Shown: positions 45,174-54,307, numbered from the stretch's first letter. The stretch is DNA of 64,000 nt from Staphylococcus argenteus (GCF_000236925.1 NC_016941.1:2368566-2432565), one strand, 5' to 3'. Numbers and translations are program-made. The notes: generated by a model not told the origin, from the letters alone.

Positions 45174-46718
45174 TTAATGTGCTAACATTTCTTCTTTGAT
45201 TTGGTCTTTATTTAATTTTGAAGGATAATACGTTGGCCAGTTATCCATTTCTTTTAATAAAGCGTCATTATCATTACCCATAAAGATATGGAAATGCTCA
45301 GCTTTTTTAGGTGCAATATTGTGGTCACTAAATTGGATATATTTCGGTAAATCTTTATCATTACCATCTACCAATTTAAACATAAATCTTACACCACGAT
45401 TTCCTTTAGGATACTTCAATATTTTCTTACCATTGTATTCATATTTACCAGTATGTTTCTTACCATCTTTAGTAAATGTAATTTCATTACCTTTAATATC
45501 AATATTAGAAATATCAGTTTTATATCCTTTTTCATAATACGCTTTTAAATCTTTTGCAGATTTCTTAGGATCTTTTTCAGCTTTATGTTCCATTACTTCA
45601 TCAAGCGTACCATCTTTTAAATATGGATAAACAGATTGCCATTCACCAGCATAGTCGCTAAGTTCACGATCTTTAACTTGTTCATCTTTAAAATAACCAT
45701 CAGAGATCGCTTTGTCATGTTTGCTTTCAGCTTTGTCGTCTTTCACTTTAATATCACTATCTAAAACTTTGCCGATATTTTCAATATTTGTTTTCATTAG
45801 TGATTGATAAGTGATGTTATCTTTTTTCTGTTGTTCTTTATTTAAAGATTCCATGTTGTAGAATTTTAATGGTTTTGCATCTGTTTCTTTACGAATCGTT
45901 TCAGTCACTTTATTTGCTACGTTATCTTCATAAAGAATATATTTAGCATTACTATCTCTAATTTCTTTAACAATTTTAGTTAATTCTTTTTGTGATGGAT
46001 CTTCAGCATTCATGTTTTGAATACCTTTTTGTACAAAACCATAACGATCAGCTAAGTATCCGATAGATTCATGCGAAATGAATACCGCATTACCTTGCTT
46101 ATCTTTTGTAACTTGCTTCATATCATTATCAAGTTTTTTAAGATCGTCGTTTAATTTTTTATAATTTTTCTCGTAATCATCTTTATGTTTTGGATCTTTT
46201 TTCACTAACTCATCTTTAATTTCTTTAGCGAACGTTTGGTTAATTTTAGGATCTAACCATACGTGTGGATCATAACCACCATGGTGATGATGATGTTCTT
46301 CTTTCTCATGATCATGATCTTCATGTTCTTCACCATGTTCATGCTGATCAGTTAAAAGTTTTGATTTATCTAATTTTTCCTCTAAAGATAACTTCTTATC
46401 TTTATCTTTGATTGTTGATGCTACTTTCTTAGCAACTGGATCTAAATTGTCCCCTGTATACATAAACAAGTCTGACTTACTTGCACTTAAAATATCTTTT
46501 TGCGTTGGTTCATAACTATGTAAATCTGTTCCTGCTGGATAGATTGACGATACTTTTACGTGTTTCCCACCAATTTGCTCTGCAAAAGATTGTAATGGAT
46601 ACACAGTCGTTTTAATTGTTACCTTACCATCTTTATCTTTTCCATCATCATTCCCACATGCGGCTAATGATAAAGTTATGGCTGGCACAAGAAGTAACAT
46701 ACCTAATTTCTTTTTCAT
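45174..46718 (-). CDS. adcA: zinc-binding lipoprotein AdcA (ZnuA-ZinT fusion)
   Basis: 514 aa lipoprotein (lipobox SLAAC near residue 20) that captures zinc for an AdcBC-type importer. The ZnuA-like part (about 30-320) has a His-rich loop with about 14 His and many Glu between residues 120 and 150, and zinc-ligand histidines in 'DLHSYEPTQKD', 'YDPHVWLDPK' and 'FISHESIGYLADRYGF'. The C-terminal 190 residues are a ZinT domain ('WQSVYPYLKDGTLDEVM', 'FSDHNIAPKKAEHFHIFMG'). AGGAGG precedes the ATG at 46718. A Zur-like box lies just downstream of the promoter. Confidence 0.92.
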   Translation of the reverse strand: MKKKLGMLLLVPAITLSLAACGNDDGKDKDGKVTIKTTVYPLQSFAEQIGGKHVKVSSIYPAGTDLHSYEPTQKDILSASKSDLFMYTGDNLDPVAKKVASTIKDKDKKLSLEEKLDKSKLLTDQHEHGEEHEDHDHEKEEHHHHHGGYDPHVWLDPKINQTFAKEIKDELVKKDPKHKDDYEKNYKKLNDDLKKLDNDMKQVTKDKQGNAVFISHESIGYLADRYGFVQKGIQNMNAEDPSQKELTKIVKEIRDSNAKYILYEDNVANKVTETIRKETDAKPLKFYNMESLNKEQQKKDNITYQSLMKTNIENIGKVLDSDIKVKDDKAESKHDKAISDGYFKDEQVKDRELSDYAGEWQSVYPYLKDGTLDEVMEHKAEKDPKKSAKDLKAYYEKGYKTDISNIDIKGNEITFTKDGKKHTGKYEYNGKKILKYPKGNRGVRFMFKLVDGNDKDLPKYIQFSDHNIAPKKAEHFHIFMGNDNDALLKEMDNWPTYYPSKLNKDQIKEEMLAH

Positions 46719-46730
46719 AGTCACCCTCCT

Positions 46731-46751
46731 AAATAGTAATCTTTACGTTTT
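46731..46751. promoter_or_regulatory. Zur-like operator of adcA
   Basis: On the minus strand this 21-mer has core CGTAAAGATTAC and flanking AAAA/TATTT. It resembles the Zur box AAATCGTAATNATTACGATTT and differs at one base from the box at 54261-54281. It overlaps the expected transcription start of adcA. Confidence 0.68.
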
Positions 46752-46754
46752 AAA

Positions 46755-46783
46755 ATTATATACTCATGCTACTTAAAATACAA
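46755..46783 (-). promoter_or_regulatory. adcA promoter
   Basis: TTGTAT (46778-46783) and TATAAT (46755-46760) on the minus strand have 17-bp spacing. Confidence 0.8.
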
Positions 46784-46920
46784 GCACTGTTTTTACAAAT
46801 AATATAAAGTCGAATCATACTTTAGATGTTATTCCCATTTTTAATCCATATGATACATGAACGCAGTGCGTAAATGATTTAGAAATTTTATAGTATATAT
46901 ACGGACATCAATAATACAAG

Positions 46921-46973
46921 AAAAAGACAATTCCTATTATATTCACAATAGAAATTGCCTTATCGTATTGTCC
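46921..46973. repeat. 53-bp direct repeat, copy A; terminator of yefM-yoeB
   Basis: It matches 47713-47765 at 51 of 53 positions. On the minus strand it folds as AAGGCAATTTCTAT paired with ATAGGAATTGTCTT (G-U pairs), followed by TTTTTC. It lies downstream of the toxin gene. Confidence 0.9.
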
Positions 46974-47014
46974 TAAAAATAGCGCTCTCATTTTAAAATA
47001 TTAGTTTTTCAGAC

Positions 47015-47281
47015 TTAATAATGGTATCTACAGGATGCTATTTTTATGTGATTATCGTCAACTGTATAAACCAACCTATGTTCGTGATTGATACGTCTAC
47101 TATAATAGCCAGATAAATTCGATTTTAACTTTTCAGGCTTACCTATACCTTGCAATGCACCATTTCTATCAATGCTTTTAAGTAACTCATTAATCTTCTT
47201 TACCATTTTTTTATCGTTCTGCTGAAAATACTCATAATCTTCAAATGCCTGAGGCGAGAACGTAATGTTTAACCTAGCCAT
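47015..47281 (-). CDS. yoeB: YoeB-type mRNA interferase toxin
   Basis: 88 aa RelE/YoeB-fold toxin that cleaves mRNA at the ribosome. The family pattern is clear: 'ITFSPQAFEDYEYFQQNDKKMVKKINELLK', 'KPEKLKSNLSGYYSRRINHEHRLVYTV' and the catalytic C-terminal 'IASCRYHY'. The start overlaps the antitoxin stop (TAATG), so the pair is co-translated. It corresponds to the Txe1/YoeB-Sa1 module described in S. aureus. Confidence 0.93.
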   Translation of the reverse strand: MARLNITFSPQAFEDYEYFQQNDKKMVKKINELLKSIDRNGALQGIGKPEKLKSNLSGYYSRRINHEHRLVYTVDDNHIKIASCRYHY

Positions 47282-47532
47282 TACACATCTATTTCTTTCG
47301 TTACCATTTTGCCTCGTTCTAAGTCAGCAATTGATTGGGCTAAGTGTTCAGCATTATTTGGATTCTGTTGAAGGTAAAGGGTTTCAATCATAGAATTATA
47401 ATCTGCTTCTGACATAATTACTACGTTTTTATCATCAGTAGATGTTACAGTTACCACATCACTATCGTCATTTACCTTTGTCATAAGCGTCTTTAAATTC
47501 TGTCTAGCGTAAGAATAGTTTTTTACAATCAT
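47281..47532 (-). CDS. yefM: YefM-type antitoxin
   Basis: 83 aa Phd/YefM-family antitoxin. The N-terminal DNA-binding part has 'YSYARQNLKTLMTKVNDDSDVVTVTS' and 'VVIMSEADYNSMIETLYLQQNPNN', typical of YefM, with an acidic C-terminus that wraps the toxin. AAAGGAGG lies upstream. It should repress its own promoter through the palindrome at 47562-47581. Also called axe1. Confidence 0.93.
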   Translation of the reverse strand: MIVKNYSYARQNLKTLMTKVNDDSDVVTVTSTDDKNVVIMSEADYNSMIETLYLQQNPNNAEHLAQSIADLERGKMVTKEIDV

Positions 47533-47560
47533 ATTTATTGCCTCCTTTTACCGCAATTTA

Positions 47561-47589
47561 ATTGTACAAATATTTGTACAACTATACAA
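47561..47589 (-). promoter_or_regulatory. yefM-yoeB promoter with 20-bp palindromic operator
   Basis: TTGTAT (47584-47589) and TACAAT (47561-47566) on the minus strand are 17 bp apart. The spacer and -10 are covered by TTGTACAAATATTTGTACAA (47562-47581), a perfect palindrome with two TGTACA cores, as in E. coli yefM operators. Confidence 0.85.
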
Positions 47590-47712
47590 GGGTGATGTCT
47601 TAAAATACGCCTGTCAAAATAATGAAGAAAATAAATAACTATAATATCTTCTCTTATTCTCCTCAAATAAAGTTGACATAGCAAATTCCAACTTTTCAAA
47701 CTTCATAGATTG

Positions 47713-47765
47713 AAAAAGGCAATTCCTATTATATCCACAATAGAAATTGCCTTATCGTATTGTCC
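47713..47765. repeat. 53-bp direct repeat, copy B; between dsbA and the TA module
   Basis: Second copy of the repeat at 46921-46973, 792 bp away in the same orientation. It folds as the same hairpin and, read on the minus strand, could end the dsbA transcript. Confidence 0.9.
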
Positions 47766-47803
47766 AGTAAAATTATGTAACAAACATATCTCAACAATTA
47801 AAA

Positions 47804-48403
47804 TTATTTAATTTTATCTTTTAATAACTTCTCATAACTTTCATAATCATATGGATCTTCGACTTTTTCACCATTAATAAATGCCGTCGGGGTCGTTTTA
47901 ATATGATTATCTTTAGCTATTTTTTTATCTTTTTCAGCAGCTTTCCAAGATTTACTATCTTTTGTTTTATAATCTTTTATAATTTTATTTTCCGTATCTT
48001 TATCTAAATGAAGATTTTTAATTTGTTTATCTAACACTGCTTCTGTTAACCATTCTTTATTTTCATCTTGTTGCGCAGCAAATAGTTGCTTTTGAAAATC
48101 TAAAAATGATTTAGGTGCGTACATCAAAACTGCATGACTCGCACGCGAACCTACTATTGAATCTTTACCTAGGAAAGCTAAATTTACGAATTGATATTCC
48201 GCTTTGTGGTTATCTATATAATGTTTTCGTAATTTAGGCATAACCTTTTCATCTAATTCTTTACAATAAGGACATTTATAATCGCCATAGATGACAATTA
48301 ATGGCTTGCCACTTTTCGTAGATGTCGTTGCTGATTCTTTTTTAGCGCAAGCTGTTAAAACTAACATGCTTACAATAAGTATAGTTAGTAATTTTTTAGT
48401 CAT
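47804..48403 (-). CDS. dsbA: thiol-disulfide oxidoreductase DsbA, lipoprotein
   Basis: 199 aa. The lipobox LTAC places the anchor at Cys 19. The thioredoxin-like active site is C44-P-Y-C47 ('GDYKCPYCKELDEKV') with the cis-proline in 'HIKTTPTAFINGEKV', and a helical insert separates the halves. It introduces disulfides in secreted proteins. S. aureus DsbA works without a known DsbB; none is found here. It follows, on the same strand, a second small lipoprotein gene 19 bp away. Confidence 0.9.
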   Translation of the reverse strand: MTKKLLTILIVSMLVLTACAKKESATTSTKSGKPLIVIYGDYKCPYCKELDEKVMPKLRKHYIDNHKAEYQFVNLAFLGKDSIVGSRASHAVLMYAPKSFLDFQKQLFAAQQDENKEWLTEAVLDKQIKNLHLDKDTENKIIKDYKTKDSKSWKAAEKDKKIAKDNHIKTTPTAFINGEKVEDPYDYESYEKLLKDKIK

Positions 48404-48422
48404 AGTTACTCCTATTCATAGA

Positions 48423-48785
48423 CTAGTTTGTCATATTTTCTTCTTGATAATCCGCTTCATGTTGTTGATAGTATCGTCTAGAATCAAAATCCTTTTTAAA
48501 TGTCACATGTTTACCACTAAAATCATATCCAAAGTAATGTACTTCGTCATCATTACTCAATGGTTTATAGGCTAATATGATGATTTTATCCTTATCGTAG
48601 ACATAAATATTAGCATCTTTGCGTTCAAAATGATCAACACGATCACCATTGCCATTTTTAGCAAGTTGCTCTTGTTTCTGATTTTGAAGTTTAACTGCTT
48701 CATCTATTTCTTTCACATATTTGTCATTACCACATCCCGCCATAAAGATAAGTAATAAAAATATCGCTATTACCAATCGCTTCAA
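48423..48785 (-). CDS. small lipoprotein with cystatin-like fold (DUF4467 type)
   Basis: 120 aa. Short signal peptide with lipobox FMAGC. The mature part has a helix ('KYVKEIDEAVKLQNQKQEQLAKN') followed by beta strands ('NIYVYDKDKIIILAYKP', 'VHYFGYDFSGKHVTF'), which fits the staphylococcal cystatin-like lipoproteins. The start is taken as the TTG at 48785, spaced from AGGAG; a GTG three codons earlier lies within the site. It is only 19 bp before dsbA, so the two are likely co-transcribed. Confidence 0.72.
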   Translation of the reverse strand: MKRLVIAIFLLLIFMAGCGNDKYVKEIDEAVKLQNQKQEQLAKNGNGDRVDHFERKDANIYVYDKDKIIILAYKPLSNDDEVHYFGYDFSGKHVTFKKDFDSRRYYQQHEADYQEENMTN

Positions 48786-49038
48786 TACATCCACTCCTAA
48801 TTTTTATATCCAACTAACTTTTAATATATTTAATACTATACACCGTCTAACATCAACGCGCTACAACAACTGTTATACATTTAATATAAAACAACTAAGA
48901 TATAATTGTTGTGTATAGTAACAGAAAAATATATTTGATTTTCTATGTGTGTTTATATTCATTTTTTGATAAAATAAAACAATAGTATTGTTAATAAATT
49001 GAAAATTTACAGTTCTATTCAGAGAGGGACGGGATAAA

Positions 49039-50289
49039 ATGAACTTTGTAACTTTGACTTCAGAAGAATTCAATGATTTTACAACAAAGTATTTCTCACA
49101 TTACACACAATCAGCTATTCATTTTGATAACAGAGTTGATTTAAAAGGTGATGTGCATCTTGTGGGAGTTAAAGATGACAGCGGAGAAGTAGTAGCAGCT
49201 TGCTTATTAACAGAGGCACGCACACTTAAGTTTTTCAAATATTTCTATACACATCGTGGACCAGTGATGGATTATACAAATCAATCATTAGTCGCATTTT
49301 TCTTTAAATCATTAACTTCATATTTAAAGAAACAAAATTGTTTATATGTACTTGTAGATCCATATTTAATTGAAAACTTACGTAATGCAGACGGTGAAAT
49401 CATTAAATCCTTTGATAACCGAGCATTCGTTAAAACAATGTCATCATTAGGTTATAAACATCAAGGGTTCCCAGTGGGTTATGATTCAATGAGTCAAATT
49501 CGTTGGCTATCAGTATTAGATTTAAAAGACAAGACAGAAGATCAATTATTAAAAGAAATGGATTATCAAACGCGACGTAATATTAAAAAAACATACGATA
49601 TCGGCGTTAAAACTAAAACGTTAACGATTGATGAAACGCAAACATTTTTCGATTTATTCCATATGGCCGAAGAAAAACATGGTTTCAAATTCCGAGAGCT
49701 ACCATATTTTGAAGAAATGCAAAAATTATACGGTGACCATGCCATGTTAAAGTTAGCTTATATCGATTTGAACGATTATTTAAAAACTTTACAATTAAAA
49801 CATCAACAATTAACTGCAGAGCTTTCAGGTGTTGAAGAAGCGTTAAAAGAGAGTCCTAATTCAAAGAAAAATAAAACAAAACGTACACAGCTAGAACAAC
49901 AGTTAAATAGTAATAAGCGTAAAATCGACAACACAATCGAACAAATTGAACAAGAAGGTGCAGTGTTAAACTTAGCCTCCGCATTGTTCATCTATAATGA
50001 CCATGAAGTTTATTATTTATCGAGTGGATCAAATCCTAAATATAATGCTTACATGGGTGCTTATCATTTGCAATGGGAAATGATTAAATTCGCCAAAGCG
50101 CATCATATTGATCGTTATAACTTCTACGGTATTACTGGAGACTTTTCAGAGTCTGCTGAAGACTACGGTGTACAACAATTCAAAAAAGGTTTTAACGCGC
50201 ACGTTGAAGAGTATATTGGTGATTTTATCAAACCAATTAAGCCAATGTTTTATAAAGTTCAACAGTATTTAAATCACAAACGTCGTTAA
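49039..50289 (+). CDS. fmhA: FemABX family protein FmhA
   Basis: 416 aa, two GNAT-like halves with a helical coiled-coil arm (about residues 240-310, 'LKHQQLTAELSGVEEALKES'). FemABX proteins add amino acids from tRNA to the peptidoglycan side chain. Diagnostic parts are 'FYTHRGPVMDY', 'MDYQTRRNIKKTYDIGVKT' and 'YLSSGSNPKYNAYMGAYHLQWEMI'. FmhA itself is a FemA paralogue whose natural substrate is not established; serine addition has been suggested for this group. GAGAGGGACGGG precedes the ATG. Confidence 0.88.
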   Translation: MNFVTLTSEEFNDFTTKYFSHYTQSAIHFDNRVDLKGDVHLVGVKDDSGEVVAACLLTEARTLKFFKYFYTHRGPVMDYTNQSLVAFFFKSLTSYLKKQNCLYVLVDPYLIENLRNADGEIIKSFDNRAFVKTMSSLGYKHQGFPVGYDSMSQIRWLSVLDLKDKTEDQLLKEMDYQTRRNIKKTYDIGVKTKTLTIDETQTFFDLFHMAEEKHGFKFRELPYFEEMQKLYGDHAMLKLAYIDLNDYLKTLQLKHQQLTAELSGVEEALKESPNSKKNKTKRTQLEQQLNSNKRKIDNTIEQIEQEGAVLNLASALFIYNDHEVYYLSSGSNPKYNAYMGAYHLQWEMIKFAKAHHIDRYNFYGITGDFSESAEDYGVQQFKKGFNAHVEEYIGDFIKPIKPMFYKVQQYLNHKRR

Positions 50290-50323
50290 CAGATTAATAT
50301 ATTGTCTCGTAAACATAACAAAG

Positions 50324-50375
50324 AACCACACATCATGTTCATGGCAAAATCGCCATATTAACATGATATGTGGTT
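50324..50375. terminator. bidirectional terminator fmhA/tcyC
   Basis: AACCACA-CATCATGTT (50324-50339) pairs with 50360-50375 with one mismatch, and an inner ATGGC/GCCAT stem extends it. Between convergent genes. Confidence 0.85.
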
Positions 50376-50383
50376 CTATTGTA

Positions 50384-51115
50384 TTAATCTTCATTTATAA
50401 CATTTAAGAAACGTCTTAATTCTTCTGTTTTCGGACGGTTGAATATATCTTCAGGTGCCCCTTGTTCTCCAATCATGCCCTCGTGAATAAATACAATGTT
50501 ATTTGATACTTCTTTAGCAAAACGCATTTCATGTGTCACAATGACCATTGTCATACCTTCATTTGCTAAATCTTTAATAACCTTTAAAACATCATTCACA
50601 AGCTCAGGATCAAGTGCAGATGTTGGTTCATCAAATAACATCACTTTAGGATTCATAGCTAATGCTCTCGCAATGGCAACACGTTGTTGCTGACCACCTG
50701 ACAATGCATGTGGTCGTTGATCTTTAACATGTGTCAAACCAACTTTTTCAAGTAATTCAAGTGATTTTTGTCGTGCTTCAACCTTTTTCATCTTTTTAAC
50801 TGTAATAAGACCTTCCATCACATTTTCTAATGCAGTCTTATGTGGAAAAAGATTATAACTTTGAAATACCATACCAGATTGTTTACGAACTTCTATTTGT
50901 GATTTTTTATCTTTAGATGTATATGTTTTGCCGTTAACATAAACAGTACCTTCTGTTGGAATTTCTAATGCATTAATCATCCGTAACAATGTTGTTTTAC
51001 CAGAACCAGAGCGACCAATTAATGTTACAACCTCACCTTTATTAACAGATAAATCAATTCCTTTGATAACTTCAACATCATTAAATGATTTATGGATATT
51101 GTTCAATTGAATCAT
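50384..51115 (-). CDS. tcyC: cystine ABC importer ATPase
   Basis: 243 aa. Walker A '[12 protein letters not shown]' at about residue 34, signature '[16 protein letters not shown]', Walker B '[12 protein letters not shown]' and the switch histidine 'VIVTHE'. It belongs to the polar amino acid uptake group. The start overlaps the permease end by 4 nt. The locus corresponds to TcyABC, which imports cystine in S. aureus; the substrate is assigned from position, not from residues. Confidence 0.87.
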   Translation of the reverse strand: MIQLNNIHKSFNDVEVIKGIDLSVNKGEVVTLIGRSGSGKTTLLRMINALEIPTEGTVYVNGKTYTSKDKKSQIEVRKQSGMVFQSYNLFPHKTALENVMEGLITVKKMKKVEARQKSLELLEKVGLTHVKDQRPHALSGGQQQRVAIARALAMNPKVMLFDEPTSALDPELVNDVLKVIKDLANEGMTMVIVTHEMRFAKEVSNNIVFIHEGMIGEQGAPEDIFNRPKTEELRRFLNVINED

Positions 51116-51831
51116 GAGCGATACCCTCTTTCAATATAAGATTCATAGATACCTTGGATTATTGAAATAATAAAGCATACCACCCAGTACATTAGCGCAA
51201 CTAACACATAAATTGTTAAATATTCATATGTTGTAGACGCAACTTCTTGAGCTTTTCTAAACATTTCTGCTACTAAAATAAATCCTAGTAATGATGTATC
51301 TTTGATTAAACTTAAAAATGTATTACCAAGCGCAGGTATTGATACTCGAATTGCCTGCGGTAATATGATGCGTTGTATCGTTTGACGATATGTCATACCA
51401 ATAGAATATGCAGCTTCCGTTTGTCCTTTTGGTATAGAAATAATACCGCCACGAATAATTTCTGAAGCATATGCACCTACATTTAATGACAAACCAATAA
51501 TGGCAGCGACCACAGGTGCTAATGTCCATTGATTGTCTGCGTCATTTGTTAGCAATCTGCCTAATTCAGGGATACCATAAAATATGATAAACAATTGTAC
51601 TATCATGGGTGTCCCTCGAATAATTGAGACGTAAACACGTGCAATACTTCTCAAAACTTTACTCGTTGAAATTCGCATCAATGCTGTAAATAATGCAATA
51701 ATCAATCCTAATACAAATGTAACTAATGTAATTGGAATAGAATATTTCACTAATCCTTCGAGCATTGGCCCGAAAGCTTGTTTTGCAGCATCAAGTGCAT
51801 GTAGTTGTTCACTATTTAGATTTAGAAACAT
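51112..51831 (-). CDS. tcyB: cystine ABC importer permease
   Basis: 239 aa with five helices. The EAA loop is '[31 protein letters not shown]', and '[21 protein letters not shown]' is the typical HisM-type segment. The start overlaps the end of tcyA; I use the ATG at 51831, but a TTG three codons upstream is possible and neither has a strong site, so coupling to tcyA is likely. Confidence 0.85.
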   Translation of the reverse strand: MFLNLNSEQLHALDAAKQAFGPMLEGLVKYSIPITLVTFVLGLIIALFTALMRISTSKVLRSIARVYVSIIRGTPMIVQLFIIFYGIPELGRLLTNDADNQWTLAPVVAAIIGLSLNVGAYASEIIRGGIISIPKGQTEAAYSIGMTYRQTIQRIILPQAIRVSIPALGNTFLSLIKDTSLLGFILVAEMFRKAQEVASTTYEYLTIYVLVALMYWVVCFIISIIQGIYESYIERGYRS

Positions 51832-52591
51832 CTTGACCAAACCATTTCTTACCTATTTTAGCTAATTCACCGTTTTCCTCGATTTTTTTCAAGCCATCGT
51901 TGAACTTTTGAACTGTTTTGTCATCTACTTTTTTAGAAAATGCAAATGCAGATTTACTTTGTTCAGCATTACCTTTAATAGCTTTGATCTTAGCATTAGG
52001 TTTTTGTTTTTTATAATCTAAGTATGACAGACTATCATTAAATGTACCATCAACACGCTTAGACAATAATAAATCCATTGATTGGTTAAAGCCATCAACT
52101 TTTGTAATATCAGCACCTTTATCTTTAGCTAATTTACCGTAATTAGACGTAAATGTTTGTGCTAACTTCTTACCTTTAACATCATCAAAATCTTTGATAT
52201 CTTTCTCATTTTCACGAATAACTAATACAGCACTAGAGAATGTGTACGGTGTTGAAAATTTATATTTCTTTTCTCTATCTGGATTAATACCAACTTGGTT
52301 CGCAATTACATCAAAACGCCCTGCGTCTAATCCTGCAAACATTGAATCCCAAGATGTTTCGTTGAATTTAAGTTTCAACCCTTCTTCTTTCGCTACTGCC
52401 TTAATAACATCGATATCATAACCAGTTAATTTACCATCTTTATCATGGAAACTAAATGGTGCATAAGTGCCCTCAGTACCAACATTAATTGTCTTACTAT
52501 CTTTACTAGCTTCCTTGTCTTTTGACGAATCATTTCCACATGCAGCTAGTACGAAAACAAAAGCTATTATCACAAATAAAAGTCTTTTCAT
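51812..52591 (-). CDS. tcyA: cystine-binding lipoprotein of ABC importer
   Basis: 259 aa. Lipobox VLAAC at residue 18. Solute-binding family 3 motif 'GTEGTYAPFSFHDKDGKLTGYDIDVIKAVAKEEG', with 'FAGLDAGRFDVIANQV' forming the ligand pocket. First gene of tcyABC. The promoter region has an IR near the start that could bind the cysteine regulator CymR. Confidence 0.88.
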   Translation of the reverse strand: MKRLLFVIIAFVFVLAACGNDSSKDKEASKDSKTINVGTEGTYAPFSFHDKDGKLTGYDIDVIKAVAKEEGLKLKFNETSWDSMFAGLDAGRFDVIANQVGINPDREKKYKFSTPYTFSSAVLVIRENEKDIKDFDDVKGKKLAQTFTSNYGKLAKDKGADITKVDGFNQSMDLLLSKRVDGTFNDSLSYLDYKKQKPNAKIKAIKGNAEQSKSAFAFSKKVDDKTVQKFNDGLKKIEENGELAKIGKKWFGQDVSKSK

Positions 52592-52614
52592 AGAATATAT
52601 CTCCTTATTCTTAT

Positions 52615-52664
52615 TATTCTAATCGGAATAAAAATATTTTAATCTGAAACGCCAGATAAGTCAA
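52615..52664 (-). promoter_or_regulatory. tcyA promoter and overlapping inverted repeat
   Basis: TTGACT (52659-52664) and TAAAAT (52636-52641) are 17 bp apart on the minus strand. TATTCTAATCGGAATA (52615-52630) overlaps the expected start site; the arms TATTC and GAATA are separated by 6 bp. CymR, the repressor of cystine uptake, is the likely binder, by inference. Confidence 0.6.
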
Positions 52665-52711
52665 TATGTTGAACTTTTGTTAAAAAGCGTTATATAGCTA
52701 ACAACTTTTAT

Positions 52712-54151
52712 TTATTGATGCTCATCAACTTGCTTTTTCTTACCTTGTAACATAAATGAACAAAAGAAACTTATAACTGTAATCAACAGAGCAAATAAGA
52801 ATCCTGTATGGTAGCCATGTAACATCGAATCAATTTTAATTTGATTCATCATTTCAATTTTGTTCAATCCGTGATAATCGGACATGTTCGGCGAAAAGTT
52901 TTTACTAGCATGCGATAAAATAGTAATTAACATTGCTGTACCAATCGAACCAGAAATTTGTTGAACTGTATTAGTCATTGATGAACCATGTGCATTCATT
53001 TCAGGTGCCAATTGATTCATCGTGTGTGCCATAACTGGTATTAATCCTAAAGCGATACCAACCATTCTAATTGCATATACTGTTGCTAACATAATTGTAG
53101 ATGTATGTTCATCCATCACAACAAAGTAGGCAGTTGTTATAATTACAATAGACATACCTACCAACGCCAATTTTCTCGGACCAAACTTTTCATATAATGC
53201 GCCAGAAGTCATTGACATAAATGCCATTACAATAGCACCAGGTAATAAAGTCAAACCAGAATCTAAAGCTGAACGATTCAGTAAGTTTTGTACAAAAATT
53301 GGTAAAATTGTTTCTGATCCAATCATTGAAACCATAGTGACACCCATAATAATAATTCCAACAGTAAATTGTTTGTTTTTAAACACACCAAAATTTAACA
53401 GCGGTGTTGTTAAACGATATTGACGTAGTACAAACAATGCGACAAGTACAATGCCACCAATCATTGATATTAATACAATTGGATTATCAAATCCTTTTTC
53501 AGAAATTGAACTTGTACCATATAATAAACCACCGAAACCTAGCACAGATAATATAATAGAAATCATGTCGATAGGCACTTTAACATTTGTCCCTACATTT
53601 TTAACTGTTTTAAAACCAATAAAAAACGTAATCGCTGCAATCGGTGCGACAACGTGAAATAATGAGCGCCAATTTAAATATTCAACTAAATAACCAGATA
53701 AAGTTGGCCCAATTGCTGGTGCTAAACCAATTACTAGACCAAAAATCCCCATATATTTACCACGTTCATGTGGTTGAAAAACATCTAAAATCGTTGTCAT
53801 CATTAATGGCATCATGATTCCAGAACCTAATGCTTGAATAATTCGTGCAATTAGTAAAATTGAAAAATGTGGACTTAATCCACCAAGCATTGTACCTACA
53901 AAAAAGATTAATATATCAACTAAAAATACTTGTCTTGTTGTATAACGTTGTATGACTAGTGCTGATAGTGGAATAACAATCCCATTAGTCAGTAAAAAAG
54001 CTGTAGTCAACCATTGTACTTGCGTATATGAGATATCAAAATCTTTCATAATACTTGGTAAAGCCGTTACCAATAACGTTTCATTAAGCAACCCAAAGAA
54101 GCCACCCATTAACATTGTAATAATCATCGTAAGCTTTTGTTTCTGTGACAT
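52712..54151 (-). CDS. mdeA: MFS multidrug efflux transporter (DHA2, 14 helices)
   Basis: 479 aa with 14 hydrophobic helices. The DHA2/EmrB/QacA motifs include 'SYTQVQWLTTAFLLTNGIVIPLS', 'LIARIIQALGSGIMMPLMMTTI' and motif C 'FGLVIGLAPAIGPTLSGYLVEYLNWR'. It is a proton antiporter for lipophilic cations or drugs. The length and family match MdeA of S. aureus, and I recall that gene as lying close to gpmA; the symbol is therefore likely, not certain. GAGGGGAG lies upstream of the ATG. Confidence 0.75.
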   Translation of the reverse strand: MSQKQKLTMIITMLMGGFFGLLNETLLVTALPSIMKDFDISYTQVQWLTTAFLLTNGIVIPLSALVIQRYTTRQVFLVDILIFFVGTMLGGLSPHFSILLIARIIQALGSGIMMPLMMTTILDVFQPHERGKYMGIFGLVIGLAPAIGPTLSGYLVEYLNWRSLFHVVAPIAAITFFIGFKTVKNVGTNVKVPIDMISIILSVLGFGGLLYGTSSISEKGFDNPIVLISMIGGIVLVALFVLRQYRLTTPLLNFGVFKNKQFTVGIIIMGVTMVSMIGSETILPIFVQNLLNRSALDSGLTLLPGAIVMAFMSMTSGALYEKFGPRKLALVGMSIVIITTAYFVVMDEHTSTIMLATVYAIRMVGIALGLIPVMAHTMNQLAPEMNAHGSSMTNTVQQISGSIGTAMLITILSHASKNFSPNMSDYHGLNKIEMMNQIKIDSMLHGYHTGFLFALLITVISFFCSFMLQGKKKQVDEHQ

Positions 54152-54260
54152 TTAAACACATCTCCCCTCACTATCTAAAATATATCCCGCAATTTTTAGA
54201 CATTCGGCAATTATACCTATTTTCCAATAAATAAGCACGTCTTTGATTCTAATTTTTCAC

Positions 54261-54281
54261 AAAACGTAATGATTACTATTT
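54261..54281. promoter_or_regulatory. Zur-like operator of the 34-aa gene
   Basis: The core GTAATGATTAC is a perfect 5-1-5 palindrome, with flanking AAAAC and TATTT. It matches the Zur box AAATCGTAATNATTACGATTT at all but two arm positions and differs at one base from the adcA box. It overlaps the -35 of the promoter at 54279-54307. Confidence 0.7.
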
Positions 54282-54307
54282 ACATTTAGATTAGAATGAG
54301 GCATAAT
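54279..54307 (+). promoter_or_regulatory. promoter of the 34-aa gene
   Basis: TTTACA (54279-54284) and CATAAT (54302-54307) are 17 bp apart, giving a leader of about 15-20 nt. Confidence 0.7.
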
